DNA of 64,000 nucleotides from Cohnella nanjingensis (GCF_014212125.1 NZ_JACJVP010000018.1:18817-82816); one strand, 5' to 3'. Shown: positions 34,931-44,472, counted from the stretch's first letter. Made by a program: numbers and translations. Notes: generated by a model from the sequence alone, not told the origin.

Positions 34931-35884
34931 ATGGAGCAGACCATCGAACGGACGGGGCGCGCGCAGGAAGGCGGCCGGCCGGTTCCCAAGCGGAGGGGCT
35001 CCTCCGAGAGCAGGTGGGGGCTGATCATGGTCTCCCCCTACCTGATTCACTTCGTGCTGTTCGTCGCGGGACCGCTCGGGGCGTCGCTGTACTTCAGCTT
35101 CTCGGACTACGACATGCTGAATCCTCCCCGGTGGTCCGGGCTGGACAACTTCGCCCGGATGGGGGGCGATCCGCTCTTCTGGAAAGCGCTTAAGAATACG
35201 CTCTATTTTACGGTCCTGTTCGTGCCGCTGCAGACGCTGCTCGCGCTCGTGCTGGCCGTCGCGCTGAACCAGAAGCTCCGGGGGCTCAAATGGTTCCGGA
35301 TGGCGCATTTTATCCCGGTTATCTCCTCCTGGACCGTGATCCTGTACGTGGCGGACGCCATCTTCAACCCGCGGTTCGGCGCCGCGAACGCGCTGCTGAC
35401 CCGCCTGGGACTCGATTCGCAGCGATGGCTGCAGGACGAGAAGCTGGCGATTCCCCTGCTCGTGCTGATCGCGGTCTGGAAAGGGATCGGCTACATCATG
35501 GTCATCTATCTGGCCGGCCTGCAGAGCGTGCCCGGCGATCTGTACGAGGCCGCCGAGATGGACGGCGCCGGCTCGTATCGCAAGTTCAGATCGATCACGC
35601 TGCCGATGATCTCGCCGACGACCTTCCTGGTCGTCGTCATGAGCACCATCACCACCTTTCAGGCGTTCGAGCAGATCTACGTGCTGACCGGCAGAGGCGA
35701 CATGAGCCAGGCCGGAGGTCCGAACGACTCCACGATGGTCCTCATGCTGGATCTGTACCGGGAAGGCTTCACTTTTCTGCGGATGGGCTACGCGTCCGCG
35801 ATCGCGTGGGTGCTGTTCATGATCTTGTTCGCCTTGACGATGCTGCAGCTCCGGGTGCAAAAAAAGTGGGTCCACTACGATTGA
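34931..35884 (+). CDS. Sugar ABC transporter permease, MalF-type (CUT1)
   Basis: A 317-residue permease with six helices, the EAA loop EAAEMDGAGSYRKFRSITLP, and the family C-terminus LQLRVQKKWVHYD. It follows the binding-protein gene after 27 bases. GAGAGGCGGG precedes the chosen ATG; an ATG seven codons earlier lacks a site. It works with the next-encoded MalG-type subunit. As in the mannoside locus, no ATPase gene is present, so an MsmX-like ATPase encoded elsewhere is expected. Confidence 0.93.
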   Translation: MEQTIERTGRAQEGGRPVPKRRGSSESRWGLIMVSPYLIHFVLFVAGPLGASLYFSFSDYDMLNPPRWSGLDNFARMGGDPLFWKALKNTLYFTVLFVPLQTLLALVLAVALNQKLRGLKWFRMAHFIPVISSWTVILYVADAIFNPRFGAANALLTRLGLDSQRWLQDEKLAIPLLVLIAVWKGIGYIMVIYLAGLQSVPGDLYEAAEMDGAGSYRKFRSITLPMISPTTFLVVVMSTITTFQAFEQIYVLTGRGDMSQAGGPNDSTMVLMLDLYREGFTFLRMGYASAIAWVLFMILFALTMLQLRVQKKWVHYD

Positions 35885-35917
35885 ACGTACCGCGACCGGA
35901 CAGGAAGGAGAACGAAT

Positions 35918-36742
35918 ATGAAGCATAAGAGATGGTCCCGAACGGCCGCCTACCTCGCGGTATCGATCAGCGCCCTCGTCATGATCGTGCCCTTCGCCGC
36001 GGCGCTCTTGAACTCGCTCAAGACCTACAAGGAATATACCTCCGTGCCGCCTAAGTGGATCCCGGCGGCGCTGCAATGGTCCAATTACAGCCGGGTGCTG
36101 GAGCTCGGCAACTTCGGCCAGTATACATTCAATAGCCTGTACGTCGCGCTGCTGTCCGTGGCCGGCGCGGTGCTCTCCTGCTCGATGGTGGGCTACGCGT
36201 TCGCCCGCCTGCGCTTCCCGCTCAAGAGCGCGCTGTTCGTCATGGTGCTCGGCACGATGATGATCCCGCCGGTCGTCATCATCATTCCGCACTTCATCAT
36301 CTTCAACAAGATGCATCTGCTCGACACGCTGACGCCGCTGTGGGTCATCGAATGGCTGGCCCAGCCGTTCGGCATCTTCCTCATGCGGCAGGCCTTTATG
36401 AATATTCCGAAGGAGTATGAGGAGTCGGCCAAGATGGAAGGCTGCAATCCGTTTCAGGTGTACGTGCGCATTTTCATGCCGATGGTCAAGCCGACGATCG
36501 CCACGCTCGTCATTTTCACCTTCATGGGCAAATGGAACGAGATCCTCGCTCCGGTCATCTATTTGACCTCCAACGCGAAGTACACGCTGCCGATCGGCAT
36601 TCTGTCCCTCGGAGGGCAGTGGGTCGGCAACGAGCAGCTCATGGTGGCGGCCGCGCTGATCAGTCTGATCCCGATTCTGGCGCTATTCCTGTTCGCGGAG
36701 AAGTACTTCGTGCAAAATCACGCGAATTCGGGCATCAAATAA
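35918..36742 (+). CDS. Sugar ABC transporter permease, MalG-type (CUT1)
   Basis: A 274-residue permease with six helices. The EAA loop is ESAKMEGCNPFQVYVRIFMP, with Ser for the central Ala, a common variation. It ends FLFAEKYFVQNHANSGIK. ACAGGAAGGAGAACGAAT is a very good ribosome site. It completes the translocation pore of the amino-sugar uptake system in the usual order (binding protein, F, G), unlike the rearranged mannoside locus. Enzyme genes of the same operon follow after 48 bases. Confidence 0.93.
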   Translation: MKHKRWSRTAAYLAVSISALVMIVPFAAALLNSLKTYKEYTSVPPKWIPAALQWSNYSRVLELGNFGQYTFNSLYVALLSVAGAVLSCSMVGYAFARLRFPLKSALFVMVLGTMMIPPVVIIIPHFIIFNKMHLLDTLTPLWVIEWLAQPFGIFLMRQAFMNIPKEYEESAKMEGCNPFQVYVRIFMPMVKPTIATLVIFTFMGKWNEILAPVIYLTSNAKYTLPIGILSLGGQWVGNEQLMVAAALISLIPILALFLFAEKYFVQNHANSGIK

Positions 36743-36790
36743 GCGGTTCCGGATAAGGCCGGACGCCGACAGCAAAGGAGCAACGCGGAA

Positions 36791-37669
36791 ATGCAAACGA
36801 TCAAATACGCGGCGTTCAGCGGAGCGCTCATGGCATACAGCATTCAGGAAGCGATGGCGACCGCGGCCCGCTTAGGCTTCGACGGCATCGAGATCGCCTG
36901 CAGAGAGCCCCATCTGTCCCCCGACACCTCGCGCAGAAGGGTGGACGAGATGCGGACGGTCGCCGACGGACTCGGTCTGGACATCCCGGTGCTGGCGGGG
37001 TACATGGGGAATTTCTCGGAAGCCTCGGACCGGGAGTGCGAGGCGGCCTACGAGGCGTTCTGCGCGATGCTGGAGCATGCCGACCGGCTGCGCGCGGACG
37101 CGCTGCGCCTGTTCCCCGGCGGACCGAACGCCTTTCTCGCCCACGACTATCACTACGAAAAAGCGGCCTTCTGGCTGCGCCGCTGCGCCGCAGAGGCGGC
37201 TCGCAGCGGTAAGCGTATCCTGCTGGAAATTCATAACAACAGTCTCGTCGAAACCCCGGACAGCGCGCTGCGCCTGCTCGGCCTGGTGAACGACGACACG
37301 GTCGGCCTGATCCACGACGCCGGCAACATGTACATCGTCGGCACCGGCTTCGGCCGCGAATCCGTAGCGCGGCTGGGTAAGCATCTGCGCCACGTCCACG
37401 TCAAGGACGAGAAACGGATCGGCGCTTCGGGCGAACCCGGCACCTTTAAAAACCGGACGGCGCGCGGCGAGGAGCACTTCCTCCAATGCCGCCTGGGCGA
37501 AGGAGACGTCGACCACCGCGAGCTGTTCGCGGCCCTGCAGGCCGCGGATTACCGGGGCTGGCTGACGCTGGAGTGCTTCGCTCCCTGGCCGCCCGAAGAG
37601 CAGCTGGCTCATGACTTGGCCGTCGCCAAGGCTTGGTGGCGCGACGGAGAGGAGCATCGCGATGATTAG
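36791..37669 (+). CDS. Sugar phosphate isomerase/epimerase (xylose isomerase-like TIM barrel)
   Basis: A 292-residue cytosolic TIM barrel of the AP-endonuclease-2/IolE-IolI type. Metal ligands are likely in LLEIHNNS, GLIHDAGNMY, RHVHVKDE and TLECF. Such enzymes isomerise or epimerise keto-sugars and often work with Gfo/Idh oxidoreductases, two of which follow directly. The next gene overlaps this one by 8 bases (ATGATTAG), showing tight coupling. The exact reaction is unknown. Confidence 0.88.
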   Translation: MQTIKYAAFSGALMAYSIQEAMATAARLGFDGIEIACREPHLSPDTSRRRVDEMRTVADGLGLDIPVLAGYMGNFSEASDRECEAAYEAFCAMLEHADRLRADALRLFPGGPNAFLAHDYHYEKAAFWLRRCAAEAARSGKRILLEIHNNSLVETPDSALRLLGLVNDDTVGLIHDAGNMYIVGTGFGRESVARLGKHLRHVHVKDEKRIGASGEPGTFKNRTARGEEHFLQCRLGEGDVDHRELFAALQAADYRGWLTLECFAPWPPEEQLAHDLAVAKAWWRDGEEHRDD

Positions 37670-38744
37670 ACGGACGTTCGGCATTATCGGATGCCAGCAC
37701 GCCCATATCGGTATTTTTATCCGCGAGATGCAGCAGCTCGGCCACCGGTTCGCGGGGATCTACGAACCCGAGCCTGCCACGCTCGCCCGCAGGCTCGCGG
37801 GGGAATTTGGCGTCCCGCTCTTGCCCGACAGAGAGGCGCTGCTCGGGGAGGACGTATCCGTCATCGGCTGCGCCGCCGTCAACGCGGACAAGATCGGCGT
37901 GATCGAATGGTGCGAGCTTCACGGCAAGCACGTGATGCTCGACAAGCCCGCCGTTACCGACCGCGAAGGGCTGGACCGGCTGCGCGCGGCGATCGGGCGC
38001 GGCCGCATCGAGATCGGGATGCTCCTGACGGAGCGATTCCGCTCCTCGCTGCTCGCGGCCAAGCGGCTGATCGAAGAGGGCGCGCTCGGAGAGATCGTCC
38101 ATATCGGCATGCGCAAGCCCCATCTCCTGAACGCGCCGGAGCGTCCCGCCTGGCACTTCGACAAGAAGCGGTCCGGCGGCATTATCGTCGATCTGCTCAT
38201 TCACGACTTCGATCTGCTGCGCTGGCTGACGGGGCGGGAGATCGCATCCGTCGAAGGCTTCATGGCACGCGAGAGCAGGTCGCCGCACCCCGGCTTCTAC
38301 GACGCGGCGGGCGTGCAGGCGGTCATGGACGGCGGGACGACGGCGCAGCTGTACGCCGACTGGCATACGCCGCGGAGCAGCTGGACCTGGGGGGACGGCA
38401 GGCTGTTCGTTACGGGCACCCGTGGCACGCTGGAGCTCCGGTTGGAGGGCGATCCGCTATTGGGGGGCGGGGAAGCGCTGCTGCTGACGACGGACCGGGA
38501 GCCGCTGCGCCGGGTGGCGGACCCGGTTCCCGCTTCCTTGATCACGGCCGATTTCCTGAGCCGGCTGGATGGGGGGCCGTACGAGCTCTCGCACGCCGAT
38601 CTGCTCGCCGCTTCCGAGGCGGCGATCGCGGCCGACGAGCGGGCCGTCAGGATCGACCGCGCCGTCGGGATCGACGGCGCCGCGTCCGAGCGTCAGGCGG
38701 AATGCGATCGAACGAATAGCGTTATCGAAATCGAGAGGATGTGA
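37662..38744 (+). CDS. Gfo/Idh/MocA-family oxidoreductase 1
   Basis: A 360-residue NAD(P)-dependent sugar dehydrogenase-like protein. The N-terminal Rossmann fold begins FGIIGCQHAHIGIF, a slightly unusual Gly pattern. The catalytic-region Lys is in HVMLDKPAV, where the family has EKP, and the C-terminal domain holds GGIIVDLLIHDFDLLRWLTG with the conserved His. The chosen ATG follows GGAGAGGAG and overlaps the isomerase stop. It probably oxidises or reduces a sugar ring carbon, possibly in a keto-sugar intermediate shared with the second family member downstream. Confidence 0.88.
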   Translation: MIRRTFGIIGCQHAHIGIFIREMQQLGHRFAGIYEPEPATLARRLAGEFGVPLLPDREALLGEDVSVIGCAAVNADKIGVIEWCELHGKHVMLDKPAVTDREGLDRLRAAIGRGRIEIGMLLTERFRSSLLAAKRLIEEGALGEIVHIGMRKPHLLNAPERPAWHFDKKRSGGIIVDLLIHDFDLLRWLTGREIASVEGFMARESRSPHPGFYDAAGVQAVMDGGTTAQLYADWHTPRSSWTWGDGRLFVTGTRGTLELRLEGDPLLGGGEALLLTTDREPLRRVADPVPASLITADFLSRLDGGPYELSHADLLAASEAAIAADERAVRIDRAVGIDGAASERQAECDRTNSVIEIERM

Positions 38745-38749
38745 GCGAA

Positions 38750-39799
38750 ATGAACGATCAAACAACGCCGGTGCGGTTCGGTATCGTCGGCTGCGGCATC
38801 ATCGCGGAGGTGCATGCCAAATGCCTGTTGGAAATGGCAGGAGCGAAGCTGACCGCGCTCTTCGATCCGGCGGCGGACAAGGCGAACGCGTTCGCGGAGA
38901 AATTCGGCGGAGCCGTCTGCGGCACCTACGAGGAGCTGCTCGCCAGGGAGGACGTCGATGTCGTGTGCATCTGCACGCCGAGCGGCTTGCATGCGCGGCA
39001 GACGGTCGCCGCGGCGCGGGCGGGCAAGCACGTCGTGGTCGAGAAGCCGATGGCGATCAAGCTCGAGGATATCGACGCGATGCTGGCCGCCTGCGCGCAA
39101 TCTGGCGTGTTCCTGGCGACGATCTTCCCGCGGCGCATGTCGCCTCAAGCCCGATATGCGCGGCAGCTCATCCGGGAAGGGCGTCTCGGCAGGCTGAGCC
39201 TCTGCTCGGGGTACGTCAAGCTGTACCGGGACCAGGCGTACTACGACAGCGCCGGCTGGCGAGGCACCTGGCAGATGGACGGCGGGGGCGTGATGATGAA
39301 TCAGGGCATTCATACCGTCGACCTGCTCCAATGGCTCGTCGGGCCGGTGAGGTCGCTGTACGGCCAAGCGCGGGCTGTGCTTCGCGATATCGAGGTAGAG
39401 GATACGGCCGTCGCGCTGCTGCGTTACGAGAGCGGAGCAATGGGGACGTTTGAAATGACGACGACCGCCTATAAAGGCAAGGGGCAGCGGCTGGAGATCC
39501 ACGGCGAGAAAGGCACGATGATCATCGAGGAGGACGATATCGTCTCGCTGGAGATCGACGGCGAGCAGGTCGTTCTGCCCGCGTTCGAGCCGTTCCGGGT
39601 CGTGCCGGACGGGCATCTCGCGCAGTTGCGCGACATGGCGGAGGCGGTCCGGGGGCGGCGCGAGCCGATCGTGACGGGCGCCGAGGGCAGACACTCGCTG
39701 GAAATCATTCTGGGCGTTTACGCTTCCTCCCGGGAGCGGCGCGAGGTTGAGATCGGCGGTCGGCAGACAGGCATTCGAGAGGAGGGCGTCGCGGGATGA
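38750..39799 (+). CDS. Gfo/Idh/MocA-family oxidoreductase 2
   Basis: A 349-residue oxidoreductase with classic FGIVGCGIIAEVHA nucleotide motif, VVVEKPMAIK, and the C-terminal GGGVMMNQGIHTVDLLQWL. It resembles the first family member only at family level, so the two probably catalyse different steps. An ATG with GAGAGG 11 bases upstream is favoured over a GTG three codons earlier. Its TGA overlaps the next ATG by the ATGA arrangement. Confidence 0.9.
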   Translation: MNDQTTPVRFGIVGCGIIAEVHAKCLLEMAGAKLTALFDPAADKANAFAEKFGGAVCGTYEELLAREDVDVVCICTPSGLHARQTVAAARAGKHVVVEKPMAIKLEDIDAMLAACAQSGVFLATIFPRRMSPQARYARQLIREGRLGRLSLCSGYVKLYRDQAYYDSAGWRGTWQMDGGGVMMNQGIHTVDLLQWLVGPVRSLYGQARAVLRDIEVEDTAVALLRYESGAMGTFEMTTTAYKGKGQRLEIHGEKGTMIIEEDDIVSLEIDGEQVVLPAFEPFRVVPDGHLAQLRDMAEAVRGRREPIVTGAEGRHSLEIILGVYASSRERREVEIGGRQTGIREEGVAG

Positions 39800-40578
39800 C
39801 GGTCACGGGAGGAGCGATCTCGCAAAGGCGGGCCGACTCGCTGGAGGTTCGCGTATATCCCGACCGCGCCGCGCTGGGACGGGCGGCCGGGGCGGACATC
39901 GCCCGAGCGATGCGGGAGCTGCTCGCGGTCCGGGAGCGGATTCGAATGGTTTTCGCCGCGGCGCCCTCGCAAAACGAGACGCTGGAGGCGCTTGTACGGG
40001 AGGAACTGCCGTGGGAGCGGGTCACGGCCTTTCATATGGATGAATATATCGGGCTCGCCCCGGATGCGCCGCAGCGCTTCGGGCAATTCCTGCGGGAGCG
40101 GCTGTTCGATGCCGTGCGGCCGGGCACGGTTCATTATATCGACGGTACGTCCGATCCGGAAACGGAGTGCGAGCGTTACGCCGGCCTGCTGCGCGAGGCG
40201 CCGATCGATCTGGTCTGCCTCGGCATCGGCGAGAACGGGCACTTGGCCTTCAACGATCCGCCGGTCGCCGACTTCGCGGACAGCCTGACCGTCAAGCCCG
40301 TCGAGCTGGACGAGAGCTGTCGCCGGCAGCAGGTGAACGATGGCTGCTTCGCCCGCATCGAGGACGTGCCGCGGCGGGCGCTCACGATGACGGTGCCGGC
40401 CCTGTTCGCCGGCGGACAGCTATTCTGCGCCGTACCGGGGCGAACGAAGCGACAGGCCGTGCAGCGCACGCTGACGGGAGAGATCGCCGCCGATTGCCCG
40501 GCGACCGTCCTGCGCAGGCATCCCCGCTGCACGCTTTACGTAGATCGGGACGCTGCGGAGGAATGGGCCGGTGAGTGA
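39796..40578 (+). CDS. nagB: Glucosamine-6-phosphate deaminase-like protein (NagB family)
   Basis: A 260-residue cytosolic isomerase-deaminase converting glucosamine-6-phosphate to fructose-6-phosphate and ammonia. FHMDEYIGL carries the enolising Asp, and GIGENGHLAFNDPP carries the ring-opening His. Asn for Asp before GH is common in Firmicute NagB; Asp for the usual Glu in FNEP is less common. It overlaps the upstream oxidoreductase gene by 4 bases and the nagA gene by 8, so NagA and NagB are co-made. These substitutions and the company of two dehydrogenases leave room for a related 6-phospho-aminosugar substrate. Confidence 0.88.
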   Translation: MTVTGGAISQRRADSLEVRVYPDRAALGRAAGADIARAMRELLAVRERIRMVFAAAPSQNETLEALVREELPWERVTAFHMDEYIGLAPDAPQRFGQFLRERLFDAVRPGTVHYIDGTSDPETECERYAGLLREAPIDLVCLGIGENGHLAFNDPPVADFADSLTVKPVELDESCRRQQVNDGCFARIEDVPRRALTMTVPALFAGGQLFCAVPGRTKRQAVQRTLTGEIAADCPATVLRRHPRCTLYVDRDAAEEWAGE

Positions 40579-41800
40579 GCGGGGCGTCGTCCGCGGGCTG
40601 CATTACCGGACGAGCGCGCCGACGGCGTTCGGGATCGAGGACGGAAGATTCGCCGATGTCCGGGCGGAGCGGAGTGACGTCCTGTCGGTACGGGATGGAG
40701 CGGCAAGCGACGCATGCGGGGCGAAGTCCGCGCCCGGTGGCGAGGCGTCGCCTCTCATCGTTGCGCCGGGGCTTGTGGACTTGCAGATCAACGGGTACAA
40801 GGGACTCGATTTCAACGGCGGCCCCTTTTCTCCGGCGCTCGTGCATCAGGTCACCCGCGAGCTGTGGGCACAGGGCGTCACTTCCTATTGCCCGACTCTG
40901 ATCACGAACGGCCAAGAGCAGATCGGCCAAGCGCTGCGTACGCTCGCGGCCGCATGCGATGCCGACGTTCTGACGGGGCTCAGCATTCCGGGCATTCATC
41001 TGGAGGGACCGTTCATCTCGCCGCTAGACGGGCCGCGCGGGGCGCATGACGCCAAGTACGTGAGGGCGCCGGATCTGGAGCTGGTGAAAGGCTGGCAGGA
41101 AGCCGCATCCGGCCGCATCCGGCTGCTGACGCTGTCGCCCGAATGGCCGGGCGCGGGCGCGTTGATCCGCGGCTGCGAGGGCGAAGGCATTCGGGTATCG
41201 ATCGGCCATACGGCGGCCTCGCCCGAGCAGATCCGCGAGGCGATCGAGGCCGGCGCCGTGATGTCGACGCATCTGGGCAACGGCATGCACCTGAACGTGC
41301 CCCGGCACCCGAACTACATGTGGGAGCAACTGGCTGCCGACGCGCTATGGGCATGCTACATCGGCGACGGCCATCATCTGCCGGACGCCGTGATCCGCGT
41401 CATTCGGCGGGTCAAGGGCAAGCGGGCGCTGCTCGTGAGCGACGCCGCCCATTTATGCGGCATGCCGCCGGGACGCTACCATGCCCATATCGGCGGCGAC
41501 GTCGTGCTGACGCCCGAGGGGCGTCTGCACCCCTCGGACGCGCCAGGCATGCTGGCCGGTTCGGCGCAGCTTCAGCTCGCCGCGCTGAACGGAATGATCA
41601 GGCGAGGGCTGTGCGACTTCGCCGAGGGCTGGGATTCGGCCTCCATCCATCCCGCGGAGGCGCTCGGCCTGCCGGCCGGGAAGGGGCTGCTGCCGGAGGC
41701 GCCGGCCGACTTCGTCCTTCTTGAACGAGACGAGAGATCCGGCGAGCTCCGCGTCAGAGAGACGTTCAAAGCCGGCGCGAGCGTATACGGCAGCGAATAA
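40571..41800 (+). CDS. nagA: N-acetylglucosamine-6-phosphate deacetylase
   Basis: A 409-residue amidohydrolase-fold enzyme removing acetate from GlcNAc-6-phosphate. APGLVDLQINGYKGLDF, HLEGPFISPLDGPRGAHD with the metal Glu, SIGHTAAS, STHLGNGMH and LLVSDAAHLCG with the catalytic Asp are all in order. The start is GTG, overlapping nagB. Its product is the substrate of NagB, so the end of the operon forms the standard GlcNAc-6-phosphate route. No PTS is present; phosphorylation must come from an unlinked kinase. Confidence 0.92.
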   Translation: MSERGVVRGLHYRTSAPTAFGIEDGRFADVRAERSDVLSVRDGAASDACGAKSAPGGEASPLIVAPGLVDLQINGYKGLDFNGGPFSPALVHQVTRELWAQGVTSYCPTLITNGQEQIGQALRTLAAACDADVLTGLSIPGIHLEGPFISPLDGPRGAHDAKYVRAPDLELVKGWQEAASGRIRLLTLSPEWPGAGALIRGCEGEGIRVSIGHTAASPEQIREAIEAGAVMSTHLGNGMHLNVPRHPNYMWEQLAADALWACYIGDGHHLPDAVIRVIRRVKGKRALLVSDAAHLCGMPPGRYHAHIGGDVVLTPEGRLHPSDAPGMLAGSAQLQLAALNGMIRRGLCDFAEGWDSASIHPAEALGLPAGKGLLPEAPADFVLLERDERSGELRVRETFKAGASVYGSE

Positions 41801-41844
41801 AGGTTAACCGGTTCGCTTGCTCAGATCGTCCTAAACCACCGTTA

Positions 41845-41889
41845 AAGACGCCCTCCATTCCCGGTATGTCGGGGATCAGGTGGCGTCTT
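41845..41889 (+). terminator. Hairpin after the amino-sugar operon
   Basis: AAGACGCC pairs with GGCGTCTT across 29 bases that contain an inner CCCG/CGGG hairpin. No T-run follows, so termination strength is uncertain. The rest of the gap to the next gene shows nothing further. Confidence 0.45.
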
Positions 41890-42098
41890 ATGGTTGTCTA
41901 ACGATATTCAACGCACGCGTTCCCAATGCCTTGTCTTGTCCGCTGCCCGCACCACGCCGCTAAAACATACATAAACCGTACCGGCAGACGAATAAGAATC
42001 TTGTAAGCGTACTCACCGTCGCCTTCGCCATCCGGTTCGCAGCCTCCAGCCCGGCAGCTGTCTGCCAATCCCATTAGAGGAAGGAGCGATGAGATCCC

Positions 42099-42605
42099 AT
42101 GGGCACCCGCTTATTGTCCGAATCTCTCGTCCGCGCCCGTTTCCCGCACCTCCGCTATATCCGAATCCATACGAGCAGCCGCCACGCGGCCACGATCTAC
42201 GCATGGAACGACCAATTGCAGCTTCCCGACGCCGATCAAGCGGATCTTCGGAGGTTTGCGGCCGACTATCTGGTTCCTTATGTATGCTTCAAGATCAAGG
42301 CATACTCCATGATCCAGGAAGAAGAGGTGCCGCCTGCGGGCGCGCTGCCGGAGTGCGTCGAGCGGGCCGCGATGAGCCGGAGCTTGGATCTCCCGGGGAT
42401 CATCGGCGTGCTGAACGGCATGTTCGCCGAGGGGGAGATTGTGTTCGAGCGGTACGATCAAGCGGCGGGCATGGTCTACTTAAGCGTTCATACGCAAGCC
42501 GTCGTGACCGAGATCGAGCGGGAGCTGCTGCGACGGTACTTGTATGAGCTGCTGCCGCTCGGTACGAACTTCGAGGTGGCGTACGACCTCGTCCTGAACG
42601 AATGA
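42099..42605 (+). CDS. Conserved-looking protein of unknown function
   Basis: I do not recognise this 168-residue protein. It has no signal peptide or membrane segment and looks like a small soluble alpha/beta protein (VRARFPHLRYIRIHTSSRHAAT, ERYDQAAGMVYLSVHTQAVV). GAAGGAG lies about 12 bases upstream, slightly far but acceptable; base composition matches neighbouring genes. It is a single gene with its own terminator, convergent with catalase. An overlapping plus-strand frame starting 10 bases earlier was judged a shadow. Confidence 0.7.
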   Translation: MGTRLLSESLVRARFPHLRYIRIHTSSRHAATIYAWNDQLQLPDADQADLRRFAADYLVPYVCFKIKAYSMIQEEEVPPAGALPECVERAAMSRSLDLPGIIGVLNGMFAEGEIVFERYDQAAGMVYLSVHTQAVVTEIERELLRRYLYELLPLGTNFEVAYDLVLNE

Positions 42606-42620
42606 ACGGTATTTCGGAAG

Positions 42621-42655
42621 AAAAGCGGTTGGCAGCTTGCTGCCAACCGCTTTTT
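42621..42655. terminator. Bidirectional terminator
   Basis: A perfect 15-bp stem (AAAAGCGGTTGGCAG) with a 4-nt loop has T-runs on both strands. It lies between the unknown gene and the convergent catalase gene. Confidence 0.95.
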
Positions 42656-42729
42656 GATGTGCTTCATGATCCGTTTCGCGCGATCCATTTCTGTTCGTGC
42701 TCCGGGATCTCGCGCCGTTCCCCGCCCGC

Positions 42730-44193
42730 TTAGCTCTTCGGGGCCAAATGCTGTAAATAGGGCGAGAGGTCGACCTGCAGCCGGTGCGCCACGCGTTGGC
42801 CGAGCGCAGGGTCCGCCCGGTAGAAGTTGCAGAGGACGAGCAGCTGCGTCTCCTTCGCTACCGGTTCCAGGTCCGCCGCCAGATTGTTCACGAGCGCGGC
42901 TTGCTCCGACTCGTTGTAGCGGTTCCACACTTGCCCGGCTTGCCCGAAGTCGTTCGTCTTCTCGATCTTCTGCCGGCCGGATTCGCCCTGCAGCGGCGTA
43001 GGCGCCTCTTTGAGAGAAGGATCCTCCTTCGGGGTATCCTGATAGCGGTTCGGCTCGAAGTTGATATGACCGCTCTGCTGTCTGGCGGACATCGCCCCGT
43101 CGCGCTGATTGTTGTTCACGGGCGCGTAGGGACAGTTGATCGGCAGCTGCAAGTAATTCGTCCCGATCCGGTAACGCTGCGTATCCGAATAGGAGAAGAG
43201 GCGGCCCTGCAGCAATTTGTCCTCGGACGGTTCGATGCCGGGCACCACTACGCCCGGGTTGAAGCCGACCGATTCCGTCTCGGCGAATACGTTGTCCGGG
43301 TTGCGGTTCAGCGTCATCGTGCCGACGGTCCGATACGGGATGACGTCCTCGAACCAGTCCTTGGTCGGATCGAGCGGATCGAAGTCCAGGCTGTCGATGT
43401 CGGCGGGGTCCAGAATCTGGACGACCAGATCCCACGCCGGGAAGTCTCCCCGTTCGATCGCTTCATAGAGATCGCGGCTCGCATGATTGAAGTCGACCGC
43501 CTGAATGGCGCTCGCTTCCTGGGCGGACAAGTTCCGGATGCCTTGCTTCGGCACCCAGCGCAGCTTCACATAGACCGCGTTCCCGTAGGCGTTGATCCAC
43601 TTGAACGCGTGCACGCTCGAGCCCCGCATCTCCCGGTAGCTCGCGGGGATGCCTTCGTCGGTGAACAGGTGCACCAGCATGTTCGTCGATTCGGGCGTGA
43701 GGGACATGAAGTCCCAGTACCGGTCGGGGTGCTGGATGTTGTTGCGCGGATCGGGCTTCAAGGAGTGCACCATGTCGGGGAACTTCATGGCGTCGCGGAT
43801 GAAGAAGACCGGCAGGTTGTTGCCGACGAAGTCGTAGTTGCCCTCGGTCGTGTAGAACTTCACGGCGAACCCGCGCGGGTCGCGCAGCGTCTCGGGAGAG
43901 TGCTGGCCGTGAACGACGGTGGAGAAGCGGACGAACACCGGCGTCTCCGCGCCCTCCTCCTGCAGAAAAGCCGCCTTCGTGTAGCGCTTCATGCCGTTCG
44001 TCACGCGGAACACGCCATGCGCCCCGGCGCCCCGGGCATGCACGACGCGTTCGGGTACCCGTTCGCGGTCGAAATGCGCGAGCTTCTCCAGCAGTTGATA
44101 ATCCTCGAGCAGGGTCGGCCCCCGCTGCCCGGCCGTCTTCGAATTCTGATTGTCGCCGATCGGCACGCCTTGATTGGTCGTTAAGCGATCCAT
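42730..44193 (-). CDS. katA: Heme catalase (small-subunit type)
   Basis: A 487-residue monofunctional catalase breaking down hydrogen peroxide. The distal His52 is in ERVVHARGAGAHG, the distal Asn in FVGNNLPVFFIRDA, and the heme-ligating Tyr in RLFSYSDTQRYRIG. Length fits the Bacillus KatA-type small-subunit clade. It has GAGGGGAGCG before the ATG. It is a single gene between a bidirectional terminator and the desaturase gene. No PerR box was recognised upstream. Confidence 0.97.
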   Translation of the reverse strand: MDRLTTNQGVPIGDNQNSKTAGQRGPTLLEDYQLLEKLAHFDRERVPERVVHARGAGAHGVFRVTNGMKRYTKAAFLQEEGAETPVFVRFSTVVHGQHSPETLRDPRGFAVKFYTTEGNYDFVGNNLPVFFIRDAMKFPDMVHSLKPDPRNNIQHPDRYWDFMSLTPESTNMLVHLFTDEGIPASYREMRGSSVHAFKWINAYGNAVYVKLRWVPKQGIRNLSAQEASAIQAVDFNHASRDLYEAIERGDFPAWDLVVQILDPADIDSLDFDPLDPTKDWFEDVIPYRTVGTMTLNRNPDNVFAETESVGFNPGVVVPGIEPSEDKLLQGRLFSYSDTQRYRIGTNYLQLPINCPYAPVNNNQRDGAMSARQQSGHINFEPNRYQDTPKEDPSLKEAPTPLQGESGRQKIEKTNDFGQAGQVWNRYNESEQAALVNNLAADLEPVAKETQLLVLCNFYRADPALGQRVAHRLQVDLSPYLQHLAPKS

Positions 44194-44445
44194 CCGTTTC
44201 TTCGCTCCCCTCTAAGAGATCGTTCCCGATGCTCGTTGCCTAAGCCTGACGATCCGGGAAGAACCGCTTTCGGCTGTCCTTTTTCCGAATCGTCTCCGAT
44301 AAAAATGGATCGCCCTTGCGGAAAAGCGCGAGGCCATCTTCACTTGTTATATGCATATGTGGCAAATGGATGGGCTATGAGCGGATGCGATCTAGATGGG
44401 AGCCCATCGGCTTGAGCGATCCGGAGCTTCCCCATTATGCAGCAA

Positions 44446-44463
44446 AGCCGCCCGGAGGCGGCT
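44446..44463 (-). terminator. Weak terminator hairpin of the desaturase gene
   Basis: AGCCGCC and its complement (7 bp, 4-nt loop) lie just past the desaturase stop, with only TTTGC after it on the minus strand. Beyond it the gap to catalase shows no other feature. Confidence 0.45.
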
Positions 44464-44472
44464 CTGCGATCT

